Source: Marinifilum caeruleilacunae
GTDB taxonomy: Bacteria > Bacteroidota > Bacteroidia > Bacteroidales > Marinifilaceae
Length of the DNA: 41,123 nt
Assembly (NCBI RefSeq): GCF_013141825.1
Contig: NZ_RZNH01000047.1
Coordinates: forward strand, 1 to 41,123
Reading direction: 5' to 3'
The notes below the pieces were generated by a model. It saw only the letters and a program-made list of their open reading frames with translations, did no database searches and was not told the DNA's origin. Position 1 is the stretch's first letter; every line of letters starts with the position of its first letter. Position numbers and translations under genes: made by a program. Shown one piece after another: positions 15,497-24,489 of this stretch.

Positions 15497-16579
15497 TTAA
15501 TTGAGCTCAGGAAATAATGCCTGCATTACCTTTTTGGGTTTGCGGTCAACTGTGAATATTCCCCAGTGCTTTTCAGCTCCTAAAGGGTTTGCTGTTTCAC
15601 CTTTCCAATCCTCGTCGAAAGCTTCGAAAAAGAAGGTGGTAATGTTCATTTCCTTCGACCACTTGTTCAACTCCTGGTAGTAACGCTCCTGCTTCTCTTC
15701 GCTAGCTCTTTCGCCAAATTCAGTTGCAATACTTGCCCATCCAGCTTCTGTAATCACAAGTTTGCTATCGGGGAATGCATTTCGTACATCCTGAACGTTT
15801 TGTATGGTATATGACATTCCTTCGTCAATGTCTTTTCCTTCCCACACCGGGTAAACATGAATCGAAACAAAATCAACAGTTTTTGCCAGTTCTTGTCCAC
15901 TTTTAATCCACCATTCGTAGTTATCGGCAACAGTTACCGGCTGCTCAATTTCTTTCTGCACGCTCTTCACATAAGAAATAATCGAATCGGTATCCACTTT
16001 GTGGTCGTTCCATTCAACCAATGCTTCGTTTCCCACATTTACAGCAATTACCGTTTCCGGATATTTCTTGGCTAAAGCAATTCCCCTTTGAATTTCTTCC
16101 TGGTTCAGTATCATGTTTTTATCCAATGTTTCCTGCGGAATAGGTTCCGTTAACCAAGAACAAGTTTCATGTGCACTTAACTCTGCCTTTAACCAAACGC
16201 CCAACATCACTTTAATATTCAGCTGATTTTCTTCAATAATCCTTAGAACTGCCTGCGAATTTTCGCCACAGTCGTACAGTCTGATTAGATTGAACAATGA
16301 ATCTTTCGATATGATTTTTAAATCTTCCAGCACTTCCGAATCACTAGGGTTTACGGCTCCATTTCCCCTGTCGGGATGTTGTCCGCTGCGAAATCCAGAG
16401 TAGGCCACAGCCCACGATGTTCCACCTAAAAGATCTGTTTCCTTTTGTTTGATTTCCATATTCTGCTTTGCTTCTTCCTGAATATTTGCATCCGATTTCT
16501 TGGCAGCATTCTTACAAGAGAACATGCCTATCGTAATGCATATCAGTACTGAAATATTTTTAATCGTTGAGTTTTTCAT
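15497..16579 (-). CDS. GH17 beta-1,3-glucanase lipoprotein
   Basis: A 360-residue exported GH17 enzyme. The signal has lipobox IGMFSC (Cys22), followed by a lysine- and glutamine-rich linker to about residue 52. The barrel begins at WAVAYSGFRSGQHPD; INVGNEALVEW after strand 4 provides the acid/base Glu185 and LVITEAGWAS after strand 7 the nucleophile Glu278. The protein ends with HWGIFTVDRKPKKVMQALF, shared in form with the next GH17. GH17 cuts beta-1,3-glucan or transfers it. The basic residues after the cysteine (KNAAKKSD) favour a periplasmic position. It would shorten imported laminarin fragments. Eleven bases separate it from the second GH17 gene. Confidence 0.88.
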   Translation of the reverse strand: MKNSTIKNISVLICITIGMFSCKNAAKKSDANIQEEAKQNMEIKQKETDLLGGTSWAVAYSGFRSGQHPDRGNGAVNPSDSEVLEDLKIISKDSLFNLIRLYDCGENSQAVLRIIEENQLNIKVMLGVWLKAELSAHETCSWLTEPIPQETLDKNMILNQEEIQRGIALAKKYPETVIAVNVGNEALVEWNDHKVDTDSIISYVKSVQKEIEQPVTVADNYEWWIKSGQELAKTVDFVSIHVYPVWEGKDIDEGMSYTIQNVQDVRNAFPDSKLVITEAGWASIATEFGERASEEKQERYYQELNKWSKEMNITTFFFEAFDEDWKGETANPLGAEKHWGIFTVDRKPKKVMQALFPELN

Positions 16580-16590
16580 ATGCTTTGTTT

Positions 16591-17538
16591 TTAAGCTTTC
16601 ATTAGTTCGGCAAACTGATTCTCCATTACCTTTTTTGGCTTTCTATCGAGCGTAAACAATCCCCAGTGTTTTTCCGGTTCCATTGGTTCTGGCGAACCTT
16701 TCCACGATTCATCAAAAGCTTCGAAGTAGAAGCAAAGAATCTCCTCCTCTTCTGTCCATTTCATCAAATCCTGGTAGTAAACAGATTGAAAATCTTCGCT
16801 CACATTTCCTGGATCGATCCCTCGTCCATTAGAATTGGTTGCCCATCCTGCCTCGGTAATTACAACTGGTTTGTGTGGATATTTTTCAGCAATACTGTAA
16901 TAGTTCTGTTTTGTATATTCCAGGGCCTCATGAATATTCTTGTACTCCCAAACCGGGTAGGTATGAATGGAAATAAAATCAACAGCCTCTACCAGGTCTT
17001 TAATATGATCGAGCCAAGGCACGTAGTTTTCGCAAAAAGTAACTGGCTGCTTGGCGCCCTTTTTTATGATATTTACATATCGAATCACGCTTTCAACCGG
17101 AACGTAATGATCTGTCCAGCTAACTGTGGCCTCATTTCCTGCCGAAAGAGCAAACACAATATCAGAATACTGGTTTGCAAGTTGTATCAATTTCTCAATC
17201 TGATTGATATTGTGTTCCTTATTGGCAATCAATTGTCCTTCGGAATAAACGCCACCCCAGGGACAGGCAAAATTGTTCATTTCGGCACCAATGTATGCGC
17301 CCAGCATCACCTGGAAATCAAGCTTTTCATTGCGAATTACTTCGAGCACTGTATCAGTTTGCTCATCGCAGGCATAAAGTCGCAAGTATTTCCAGTGTCC
17401 TTGCAGAATTAAAAGGTCCTCCTTAATCTGTTCGTAGCTTGGAAAAATTCCTGCATCCGGACTCTGTCCTTCTCTAAATCCTGAGTAACAGATTGCCTTA
17501 TCAAATTTTATATTCAGTTCTTCAGTAATCTTCTTCAT
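16591..17538 (-). CDS. GH17 family enzyme without signal peptide (probably cytoplasmic)
   Basis: A 315-residue GH17 protein closely parallel to the exported neighbour: AICYSGFREGQSPDAG at the start of the barrel, ALSAGNEATVSW with the acid/base Glu136, VVITEAGWATNS with the nucleophile Glu229, and the same HWGLFTLDRKPKKVMENQF ending. It starts MKKITEELNIKFDKAICY with no hydrophobic segment and no upstream in-frame extension, so it should act in the cytoplasm. Together with the phosphorylase it suggests intracellular handling of beta-1,3-oligoglucosides, either hydrolysis to shorter substrates or transglycosylation. It lies 29 bases after the third GH17 gene. Confidence 0.85.
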   Translation of the reverse strand: MKKITEELNIKFDKAICYSGFREGQSPDAGIFPSYEQIKEDLLILQGHWKYLRLYACDEQTDTVLEVIRNEKLDFQVMLGAYIGAEMNNFACPWGGVYSEGQLIANKEHNINQIEKLIQLANQYSDIVFALSAGNEATVSWTDHYVPVESVIRYVNIIKKGAKQPVTFCENYVPWLDHIKDLVEAVDFISIHTYPVWEYKNIHEALEYTKQNYYSIAEKYPHKPVVITEAGWATNSNGRGIDPGNVSEDFQSVYYQDLMKWTEEEEILCFYFEAFDESWKGSPEPMEPEKHWGLFTLDRKPKKVMENQFAELMKA

Positions 17539-17567
17539 TCAATTGGCTTTCTTCGTGAGTACACGAA

Positions 17568-18452
17568 TTAGAATTTCAACTTTTCATTTTTATCCCAAAT
17601 GCCCCAATAGGCACCCACATCACCTTCGTCCGAAGTTTTCCATTCTTCATCGAACGAAGAGAAATAGAAGATTTCAATATCTTCCTCTTTCGACCAGTTT
17701 TGAGATTGAATGAAATATTTCATTGCATTTTCCTGCGAAGGTTCCGCTCCATGAAATGGTTCTCCAACATTTGGCCAACCGGTTTCCGAGATAATCACCT
17801 TTTTGCCTGCTCCGGCGCTTAATGCGCGGTTGTACATATCTTTCATGTACAGGTATGAATTTTCGAGACTACAGCCTTCCCAAAACGGATAACAGTTTGC
17901 AAGGATCACATCGCAAGCTTCGGTTACTTTAGGTCGGTTAGCGAACTCATAGTAGGCATCCACATAAGCCACAGGAATGCCAGGAAGTTCCTCTTTCACG
18001 CGATAGATGTATTTCAAAAGTTCCTCTTCCGTTAAATCTTCGCGATACAGCACTTCATTTCCCACAGCTACAATATCTGCGTAACCTGCTTTTGCAACTT
18101 CGATTACACCTTCAATTTCATTTTCGTTAATGCTTTGGTACTTCCCCAACCATGCTCCTACCATGGTTTTCAAACCAAATTCCCTAGCTATCTTCGGAAT
18201 CAATTCGTTTCCTTCAGTACATGAAAAAGATCGAATCCACTTGGTATGCGGACTCACAATTTCCATTCTTCTTCGAATCTGTTCCTCGCTAATTTGGGTT
18301 CCCGGCTCCTGTCCTTCCATATATGGACTAAAACAGATCCCATGCATTCCTCTATTTAAATGCTGATAGTATAGCGCTCGTAATTCATCTTGGCTCTTGT
18401 CTTCAAGATCAACCCCTGCCAAGGACATTAAATATTCACTTCTTACCGACAT
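17568..18452 (-). CDS. Divergent GH17 family enzyme without signal peptide
   Basis: A 294-residue GH17 protein, more distant from the other two: HGICFSPYMEGQEPGTQIS at the first strand, IVAVGNEVLYRED with the acid/base Glu133 and VIISETGWPNVG with the nucleophile Glu223. ETGWPN is closer to classical plant and fungal GH17 motifs than the EAGWA of its neighbours. It lacks any signal sequence, so a cytoplasmic location is expected. It directly follows the phosphorylase gene and a strong intercistronic hairpin. It may be a beta-1,3-glucanase or glucosyltransferase acting on imported oligosaccharides. Confidence 0.85.
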   Translation of the reverse strand: MSVRSEYLMSLAGVDLEDKSQDELRALYYQHLNRGMHGICFSPYMEGQEPGTQISEEQIRRRMEIVSPHTKWIRSFSCTEGNELIPKIAREFGLKTMVGAWLGKYQSINENEIEGVIEVAKAGYADIVAVGNEVLYREDLTEEELLKYIYRVKEELPGIPVAYVDAYYEFANRPKVTEACDVILANCYPFWEGCSLENSYLYMKDMYNRALSAGAGKKVIISETGWPNVGEPFHGAEPSQENAMKYFIQSQNWSKEEDIEIFYFSSFDEEWKTSDEGDVGAYWGIWDKNEKLKF

Positions 18453-18481
18453 AGGTTTAGGCTTAAAAGGTTAAAGTTTAC

Positions 18482-18513
18482 CGGAGTGCTCACAAATCTT
18501 TACAAGCACTCCG
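18482..18513. promoter_or_regulatory. Intercistronic hairpin between phosphorylase and GH17 genes
   Basis: CGGAGTGCT (18482-18490) and AGCACTCCG (18505-18513) form a perfect 9-base inverted repeat with a 14-base loop. In the minus-strand RNA the stem is not followed by a T-run, so it fits a processing or mRNA-stabilising structure better than a terminator. It lies in the 73-base gap after the phosphorylase stop. Confidence 0.55.
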
Positions 18514-18525
18514 ATTGTCTATTTG

Positions 18526-21500
18526 TTAGTTTTTCGACATTGTATAATCAATTCTTCTCACAGAATCTTCTCTTCTAAATATGGATGCACTGTTCTCCTC
18601 ATCCATGATATTTCCAGGGATTAAAGTGCTGGTTCCATCTTTGTAGGTGATTTTTATCTCAGAAACTGAACCTTTTGTAAATACAATTGGAACCTTACAA
18701 AATGTTAAGGCCAGTTGACCCTGGTTCAATTCAATGTTTTGCTTTGTATCTTGAAGATCGTAGTACTCAAACTGCTCATTGTTTTTAAGAACCTCCTGCT
18801 CATTCAACAAAGGCAAATCAAAAACAATTTTCCCCTGATCGATACGGATACCCAGTTCTCCCATTCTCGAAATAAAATCTTCCTTCACCTGACCAGTCAT
18901 ACCTGGTTGTTTGGCTCCTGCATTTCCAGGAGTATGAGAATAAGCATCAGTTGGGAAAGCTCCATACAAGTCTGGCGATTTGTAAATTCCAATACCTGCT
19001 TTAATTTCGTAGTAGTGTTCTTTCAATCTACCAATTAGTTCGGCACTCAAGTTCTGATCGCTTGCCAGGAAAAAGTTCTCCTGTGTAGCAAGAAGCAGTT
19101 TGGAAACCATGTGCCAGTAAATGCTTCCCAGGCCTTCGTAGCCATAGAATGTTCCCGATCTTCCGGTAAACGACTGATGATCGAACATGCTTTCATATGC
19201 GTTCAACACAAGATCTCGATCGGCTTTTACCAATTCTGCATATTCAGAATTTAATCCATCCAGAATTCCATGTAGCACCTCTGCATTTCTAATTTTTCCA
19301 TTAAAATGGCAGTTTCCTGATTCATCAACCGAAACCAGCGCAGTATTCTTATTTTCAATTAATTTCTGAAGTAAGGATGATTGTGCGACCTGTTCTTTTG
19401 GAATGTTGTTCTTCTCGGTGAACCTGGCCAATTGCCTGTCGGGATACAAGATGTAACTAAACTGATCGGCACGGAACAAGGAACTTGCCTTTAAAGCGTC
19501 CAACACTTCCAGGCTTTCTTCAGCCGATAAGTACCCAGAACTTAGTACAGCAACCTGTCCTTCCAACATTTCATACAGGTAACGAATCGATATTTCATTA
19601 TCCGATATTGAAATCAGGTTATAAGCATGGTACAATTTGTCTTCTCGTTTATTGACACGAATCGATTGATCCATATAAGCCATTGCCAAGCTTGTAAATT
19701 CTACCAAATCGGCAACTTTCAGAGACTTTCGTTCTCCCGAGAAAGCATTGGTATAAATTGCTTCACGGTATTCAGTTCCAGCCAAACCTAGTACATCGGC
19801 AAAGTGCTTTCTGTCTTTGTTGGTAAAACCAGTATTCAACAAATTCGATTGCTCGTTGAACAAGTTAAAAATCTGATCCAACAACACTTTCACCTCTGCT
19901 GAAACGCTAATTTCTTCAACTGATAATTGAGCCAGCTTCTCGGTCCAGAACTTCAAAAATCTACGCAAGTAGTAAAGGGTTACCATAGAAACACCATTAC
20001 CCACCAATGCATTGTTTGCATCGTTCCATTCCGGACGCTGAGTATTCAGCCAAATTCCTGCTTCAGGGATAAAATTGCTTAGCTTGCTTAGTAAGGTCAC
20101 CAAAACTTTTTCCATCAGGTTAACCCTGTATATCTCGTTTCCTTGATGCAACAAGAAAGCATCGGCGCCAAGCTCTTTGTATTTGGCTTTTATTTCTTTG
20201 TTCAGATCAAAATCAAAACCGATGGTATCTTGCGGATTTTTGACAATCTGATCGTATGATTTAATTCTGTAAGGAACATTGGCATACACAAACATCTCCT
20301 TGCTCAAGAGTTCATCCAGCTTTCCAGGATGGAATTCGTTCGATAACTCCAAAAGCTTCTGCAAGTAGATAATCTGGTGATCGCCCCAATATCCGATGTA
20401 TGCCCATGGATCATCCGGGTCTGGGCATTCCCAGTCGATTCCTTCACGTGTAATTCGATATGGATTGTAACCATCGGCTGTAGAAGCATTCACGAATTTG
20501 CTAATCATTCCTTCCAGGTACTCAGGGAACGACCAGGCCAAAGCTTCCCAGTTTTGGAAAATATCTCTCCAGTTACCCTGATAATTTAATTTCGGGCTTC
20601 CATCTTCGTTTTTGGTTTCGATAGAGAACTGGTTCCATGGACGACTTGGATCGCCATGACGTCGGCTAAAAGTCAATGGAAGGTATTCCACGCAAATTCT
20701 TTGAAAATCGGAATTCGCTTTACTTCCTACCAAATTTAAAAGCTCACTGTATGAAATTTCATCTGATAAATCGTTCAGCCAGTTTTCAAACTGGGAGAAA
20801 ATTGCAGTGTTTGTCTGCTTCACAAACAGTTTAAAATCGGCAGTATTTACCTTGTAGGCATCAACAAAAATTCCACCTCTCATTACATTAAAAAGCGTAT
20901 TCGAGAAATGTCTGGCCGTACATAAACTGTCATCGCCAACCTGTAAACCATCGGCATCAGCTACAATTTTTATCAGGTTATCGGTTCCTAACTGAATATC
21001 TTTATTGATTTCAGAAAGAGCATCCGAATCACTTAAAATAAAATCATTCAAGTTTGAAACTGCAGTGCTGTCCTGGTTAATTTCAGCAATAATTAACCAC
21101 TCTTTGCTTCCTTGAGGAGTTAGCTCGAACTCGGCATTCAGCATGTATGCTCCACGTGTTGCTTTTACATCAACTTCGGTTTGCAGGCTTTCTCCTTTCA
21201 TGAAGTTTTGCTCTTGTTTGGCCGATAAAAGAATCTTCTTGTTTTCCAGTCCAAGCGACCAAACACTTGTACATTTCAACGATTCACTCGGCTCAGCCTT
21301 ATCTACCGGAATAGAACTCAACATATACAATCCCAATCCTGATTCGGATAGCAGTTCATTCTTTTTGTAAGCATCGAGCAAGTTACTGTATTCGCTCTGA
21401 AATGCATAATCAAATCCGTAAGGAATGATGTTTTGAATTCCATCCAAAACTTCAACACTTACATAAGTTTCGCCAGTGTTTTTAACCTTCGATTTTCTTA

Positions 21501-21978
21501 CAAATCCAAATTTTTCTGAATAATGCCATGCATACTCGAATGCAACACCAAGATCAAGATTAACCTCTTCGAAAATAATCTTGTTTCCATAGATGCTCTT
21601 GTACAGATTTCTCTGAATTTTATATACTTCATTCAAATTTTTTGCGAAAGGTTCCCACAAAAAAGTTCTCTCATTTTTTTCAACCAAGAATAAAGTCTTA
21701 CTACCTGTTATCCCCTTAAAATCGTGGATTTTATCAACAGTGTAATATGGAAACAATGCGTTGTCGCGATTTTTTCTACCAGCCGATAATGATCCGTTAC
21801 TTGATATAAACATCCAATGATCCGAATCACTTACCATGCTCATAAAGAAATCAGGCATTTGGTCTGAATTGCTAATCTTGTAGAACTTCTCATTGTTAAA
21901 GTCTACAAATTCTCCCTTAATTTCAGCCTCGCTGCAATTCAGGTTCGTGTTTCCCAGATAAATGTTACTCTTCTTCAT
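18526..21978 (-). CDS. Beta-1,3-oligoglucan phosphorylase, GH149-like
   Basis: A 1150-residue cytoplasmic protein, no signal peptide. Its size and layout (N-terminal beta-sandwich, linker, alpha/alpha-barrel catalytic domain, C-terminal extension) match inverting phosphorylases related to GH94, and the length matches GH149 (GH161 is the close alternative). Conserved blocks are RHGDPSRPWNQFSI, YQGNWRDIFQNWEALAWSF (about 465-485), and PDPDDPWAYIGYWGDHQIIY (about 513-533), where an aspartate acts as general acid. Ending blocks include GLGSIYWHMVSKLLLA. GH149 enzymes split beta-1,3-oligoglucosides with phosphate to alpha-glucose-1-phosphate. Placement between a sugar porter and three GH17 genes supports this. 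It conserves energy relative to hydrolysis. GH149 versus GH161 not settled by eye. Confidence 0.8.
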   Translation of the reverse strand: MKKSNIYLGNTNLNCSEAEIKGEFVDFNNEKFYKISNSDQMPDFFMSMVSDSDHWMFISSNGSLSAGRKNRDNALFPYYTVDKIHDFKGITGSKTLFLVEKNERTFLWEPFAKNLNEVYKIQRNLYKSIYGNKIIFEEVNLDLGVAFEYAWHYSEKFGFVRKSKVKNTGETYVSVEVLDGIQNIIPYGFDYAFQSEYSNLLDAYKKNELLSESGLGLYMLSSIPVDKAEPSESLKCTSVWSLGLENKKILLSAKQEQNFMKGESLQTEVDVKATRGAYMLNAEFELTPQGSKEWLIIAEINQDSTAVSNLNDFILSDSDALSEINKDIQLGTDNLIKIVADADGLQVGDDSLCTARHFSNTLFNVMRGGIFVDAYKVNTADFKLFVKQTNTAIFSQFENWLNDLSDEISYSELLNLVGSKANSDFQRICVEYLPLTFSRRHGDPSRPWNQFSIETKNEDGSPKLNYQGNWRDIFQNWEALAWSFPEYLEGMISKFVNASTADGYNPYRITREGIDWECPDPDDPWAYIGYWGDHQIIYLQKLLELSNEFHPGKLDELLSKEMFVYANVPYRIKSYDQIVKNPQDTIGFDFDLNKEIKAKYKELGADAFLLHQGNEIYRVNLMEKVLVTLLSKLSNFIPEAGIWLNTQRPEWNDANNALVGNGVSMVTLYYLRRFLKFWTEKLAQLSVEEISVSAEVKVLLDQIFNLFNEQSNLLNTGFTNKDRKHFADVLGLAGTEYREAIYTNAFSGERKSLKVADLVEFTSLAMAYMDQSIRVNKREDKLYHAYNLISISDNEISIRYLYEMLEGQVAVLSSGYLSAEESLEVLDALKASSLFRADQFSYILYPDRQLARFTEKNNIPKEQVAQSSLLQKLIENKNTALVSVDESGNCHFNGKIRNAEVLHGILDGLNSEYAELVKADRDLVLNAYESMFDHQSFTGRSGTFYGYEGLGSIYWHMVSKLLLATQENFFLASDQNLSAELIGRLKEHYYEIKAGIGIYKSPDLYGAFPTDAYSHTPGNAGAKQPGMTGQVKEDFISRMGELGIRIDQGKIVFDLPLLNEQEVLKNNEQFEYYDLQDTKQNIELNQGQLALTFCKVPIVFTKGSVSEIKITYKDGTSTLIPGNIMDEENSASIFRREDSVRRIDYTMSKN

Positions 21979-22066
21979 TTTAATCTAAATAGATTCTACT
22001 TCAATTTCCTACAACAAAAAACTTCTGAGTTTTATATAATAAATCCTAAATGGATACAATCTGTTC

Positions 22067-23623
22067 CTATTCCTTAACCAGAATTACTTCCAGTTCTTCA
22101 AGGGATTTCCCCTTGGTTTCGGGCAGCATTACAATGACAAATACAAGTCCTAATGCTCCGAATATTCCATATATTAAAAAGGTTGTGGCATTCCCAAGGT
22201 TCATCTGTTCCCATGGAAAAGCCAGCTGTACTATAAAACTTACTCCCGAATTAATCAGCCCCACAAATGATATGGCCAGGCCTCGTACCCGATTTGGAAA
22301 AAGTTCTGAAAACAAGACCCACATCACAGGGCCGATTGAAATCGCAAAAGAGGCTACAAAGCCAATAATTCCAGCCAAAACCAACCATGGGTTGATGCTG
22401 ATTGCTTTCGCGATAAATTCTGATTGGTGCTCTTTAAAAGTTTGTTCACCAACACTACTTAAGAGTGCATTATTAAATTCGATATCGCTTTCGAATACAA
22501 TATTTTTCATCTCATTCAATTGCGAAGGCTCAATAAAAACTGAACATTCGGCTATGCTCTTTTCGCTTAACTGGTAGGTGGCATTTCCAAAGCTTGCCGA
22601 TAGCACAAACATGGATACTGCAATACCAAACAAACCAAAAACCAGAAGAGGTTTTCTGCCCACCTTATCGATTAACCAAATGGCGAAAAGAGTAAATACA
22701 AGATTGGTTAATCCTACCAAAATGGCTTGTGAGAATGAGGCATCGGTTCCAATACCTGTTTGTTCAAATATCATTGGAGCATAAAAAAACACAGAGTTGA
22801 TTCCCGTAATTTGCTGTGTAATTGCAATCACTACTCCAATAATCAAAACCAACTTTAAGGATGGTTTAAATAACTCCTTAACAGAGATTCGTTCCTTACT
22901 TTTCGATGATTGAATGCTTCGGGCAATGTTTACCAACTGTTCTTTTGCTTTCGATTCACCCACTGCTTTAGTCATTACCTGAAGAGCTTCATCGTCGAGG
23001 CCATTCATGGCCAGCCATCGCGGACTTCTTGGCACAAAAAACAAGAGGAAAAAATAAAGCAAAGCAGGAATGGCTTCAAGTCCAAGCATCCATCTCCAAT
23101 TGTAGGCATCGAACTGCAGCCAGCTAGCCCAACCAGCAGTCGATTTCCCCAATTGTAAAATCAGGTAATTGGTAAAAAAAGCTACCGATATACCCAGTAC
23201 AATATTCAGCTGGTTAAAGGATACCATAGTTCCCCTAAGTTTTGGAGGGGCGATTTCGGCAATGTACATTGGAGCAATAATCAGCGATGCGCCAACTCCT
23301 ATTCCTCCAATCATTCTAGCCAAAACCAAGAGTAAAAAATTAGGAGCTATGGCTGATCCTAAAGCTGAAATAAAATATAATGCTGCCGCACATTTTAAGA
23401 CTGATCTTCTTCCAAACCTATCACTAACAGGACCAGCCAACATCATGGCCAGGGTTGCAGTAAGAGTCAGACAGCTTACAGCCCAACCCAGCTGAATTTT
23501 GCTAAGGTCGAACTGAGGCTCAATGAATTTCACAACGCCAGAAATCACCGACGCGTCGAAACCCATTAGAAATCCTCCTAAGGCAACAATTAAAGAAACA
23601 GCAGCACTATATTTTAAGTTCAT
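22067..23623 (-). CDS. MFS sugar porter (SP family)
   Basis: A 518-residue, 12-helix MFS transporter of the sugar porter family. Landmarks are GGFLMGFDASVISG in helix 1, DRFGRRSVL after helix 2, RMIGGIGVGASLIIAPMYIAEIAPPKLRG, PRSPRWLAM before the central loop, QQITGINSVFFYAP in helix 7, DKVGRKPLL, and the closing PETKGKSLEEL. A longer than usual insertion (about 345-405) precedes helix 9-10. It imports glucose or a gluco-oligosaccharide by proton symport or facilitation. It starts 3 bases after the first GH16 gene stops and lies 88 bases before the phosphorylase gene, so it likely feeds that enzyme. Confidence 0.9.
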   Translation of the reverse strand: MNLKYSAAVSLIVALGGFLMGFDASVISGVVKFIEPQFDLSKIQLGWAVSCLTLTATLAMMLAGPVSDRFGRRSVLKCAAALYFISALGSAIAPNFLLLVLARMIGGIGVGASLIIAPMYIAEIAPPKLRGTMVSFNQLNIVLGISVAFFTNYLILQLGKSTAGWASWLQFDAYNWRWMLGLEAIPALLYFFLLFFVPRSPRWLAMNGLDDEALQVMTKAVGESKAKEQLVNIARSIQSSKSKERISVKELFKPSLKLVLIIGVVIAITQQITGINSVFFYAPMIFEQTGIGTDASFSQAILVGLTNLVFTLFAIWLIDKVGRKPLLVFGLFGIAVSMFVLSASFGNATYQLSEKSIAECSVFIEPSQLNEMKNIVFESDIEFNNALLSSVGEQTFKEHQSEFIAKAISINPWLVLAGIIGFVASFAISIGPVMWVLFSELFPNRVRGLAISFVGLINSGVSFIVQLAFPWEQMNLGNATTFLIYGIFGALGLVFVIVMLPETKGKSLEELEVILVKE

Positions 23624-23626
23624 ATT

Positions 23627-24463
23627 CTATTTTTTTTGATAAACTCTTACAAAGTCTATTTCCATTGTTTGCGGGAAAGCTTCCTGGTCGATTCCCTTTA
23701 CACTTCCCCAGGCACCGCCAACTGCAACATTTAATATCAGGTAAAAGGGTTTGGTGTAAGGCCATTTCGATTCTCCCAGGCCTTCATTTTTATACTCGAA
23801 ATACAATTGATCGTCTACATAACATTTCATTACATCTTCTGACCATTCCAGTATGTATGAGTGAAATTTTTCGGTGGCATCAGCAATATTGATGGTTGCA
23901 GTTTGCTGCGTTCCTTTTTGCCACTGATAATCTTTTGAGTGTGCAGAGGCATGAATTACTCCTGCTTCATGGCCCACATGTTCCATGATGTCTATTTCGC
24001 CAATATTTGGCCAGTTTCCATCATTGAAAGACCAATCACCAGGCATCATCCAAATGGCCGGCCAGGTGCCAATTCCATCCGGTAGTTTTGCCCTTACCTC
24101 AATCTTTCCATGCAACCAATCTGCTTTTGAATTCAATCGGGCTGAAGAATACTCTTTGCCGTCCATATTTTCATGACGAGCAGTGATGAACAGTACTCCA
24201 TTCTCTACCCAGGCATTTTCTTTCCTGCCTTGCGTATAATATTGCAATTCATTATTGCCCCATCCTTTGCTATTACCTTCCGTATCGTAAATCCACTTTG
24301 TGGAATCTGGCAATCCTTTGTAATCGAATTCATCGGACCATACCAGTTGATACTCACGCTCTTTCTTATGTTCTTCCTTTTTTGTATTGGCAAACTTACA
24401 TGCGGACATGAGAAGTAGAATGCCTACAAATAGGCTTATTTTTTTTAGCAGCATATGTTTCAC
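23627..24463 (-). CDS. GH16 laminarinase lipoprotein (single domain)
   Basis: A 278-residue GH16 endo-beta-1,3-glucanase. The lipobox LMSAC gives Cys22; the following KFANTKKEEHKK is basic and then mixed, so periplasmic placement is likely. The catalytic signature GEIDIMEHVG has nucleophile Glu156 and acid/base Glu161, in the laminarinase-type E-I-D-I-M-E spacing. Supporting blocks are LVWSDEFDYKGLPD, GWGNNELQYYT, TWPAIWMMPGDW and PFYLILNVAVGGAWG. It is one of two GH16 enzymes in the locus and lies directly upstream of the sugar porter gene (3 bases). The start could also be the second Met at 24454. Confidence 0.92.
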   Translation of the reverse strand: MKHMLLKKISLFVGILLLMSACKFANTKKEEHKKEREYQLVWSDEFDYKGLPDSTKWIYDTEGNSKGWGNNELQYYTQGRKENAWVENGVLFITARHENMDGKEYSSARLNSKADWLHGKIEVRAKLPDGIGTWPAIWMMPGDWSFNDGNWPNIGEIDIMEHVGHEAGVIHASAHSKDYQWQKGTQQTATINIADATEKFHSYILEWSEDVMKCYVDDQLYFEYKNEGLGESKWPYTKPFYLILNVAVGGAWGSVKGIDQEAFPQTMEIDFVRVYQKK

Positions 24464-24489
24464 TTTACAGCGATTTACAATCCAATAAA

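Noticed and set aside
18464-18476. GGTTAA at the gap before the GH17 gene as a further two-component box
   Set aside because: A single copy without a second box at 10 bases and without a promoter element; such a hexamer is expected by chance in AT-rich gaps.
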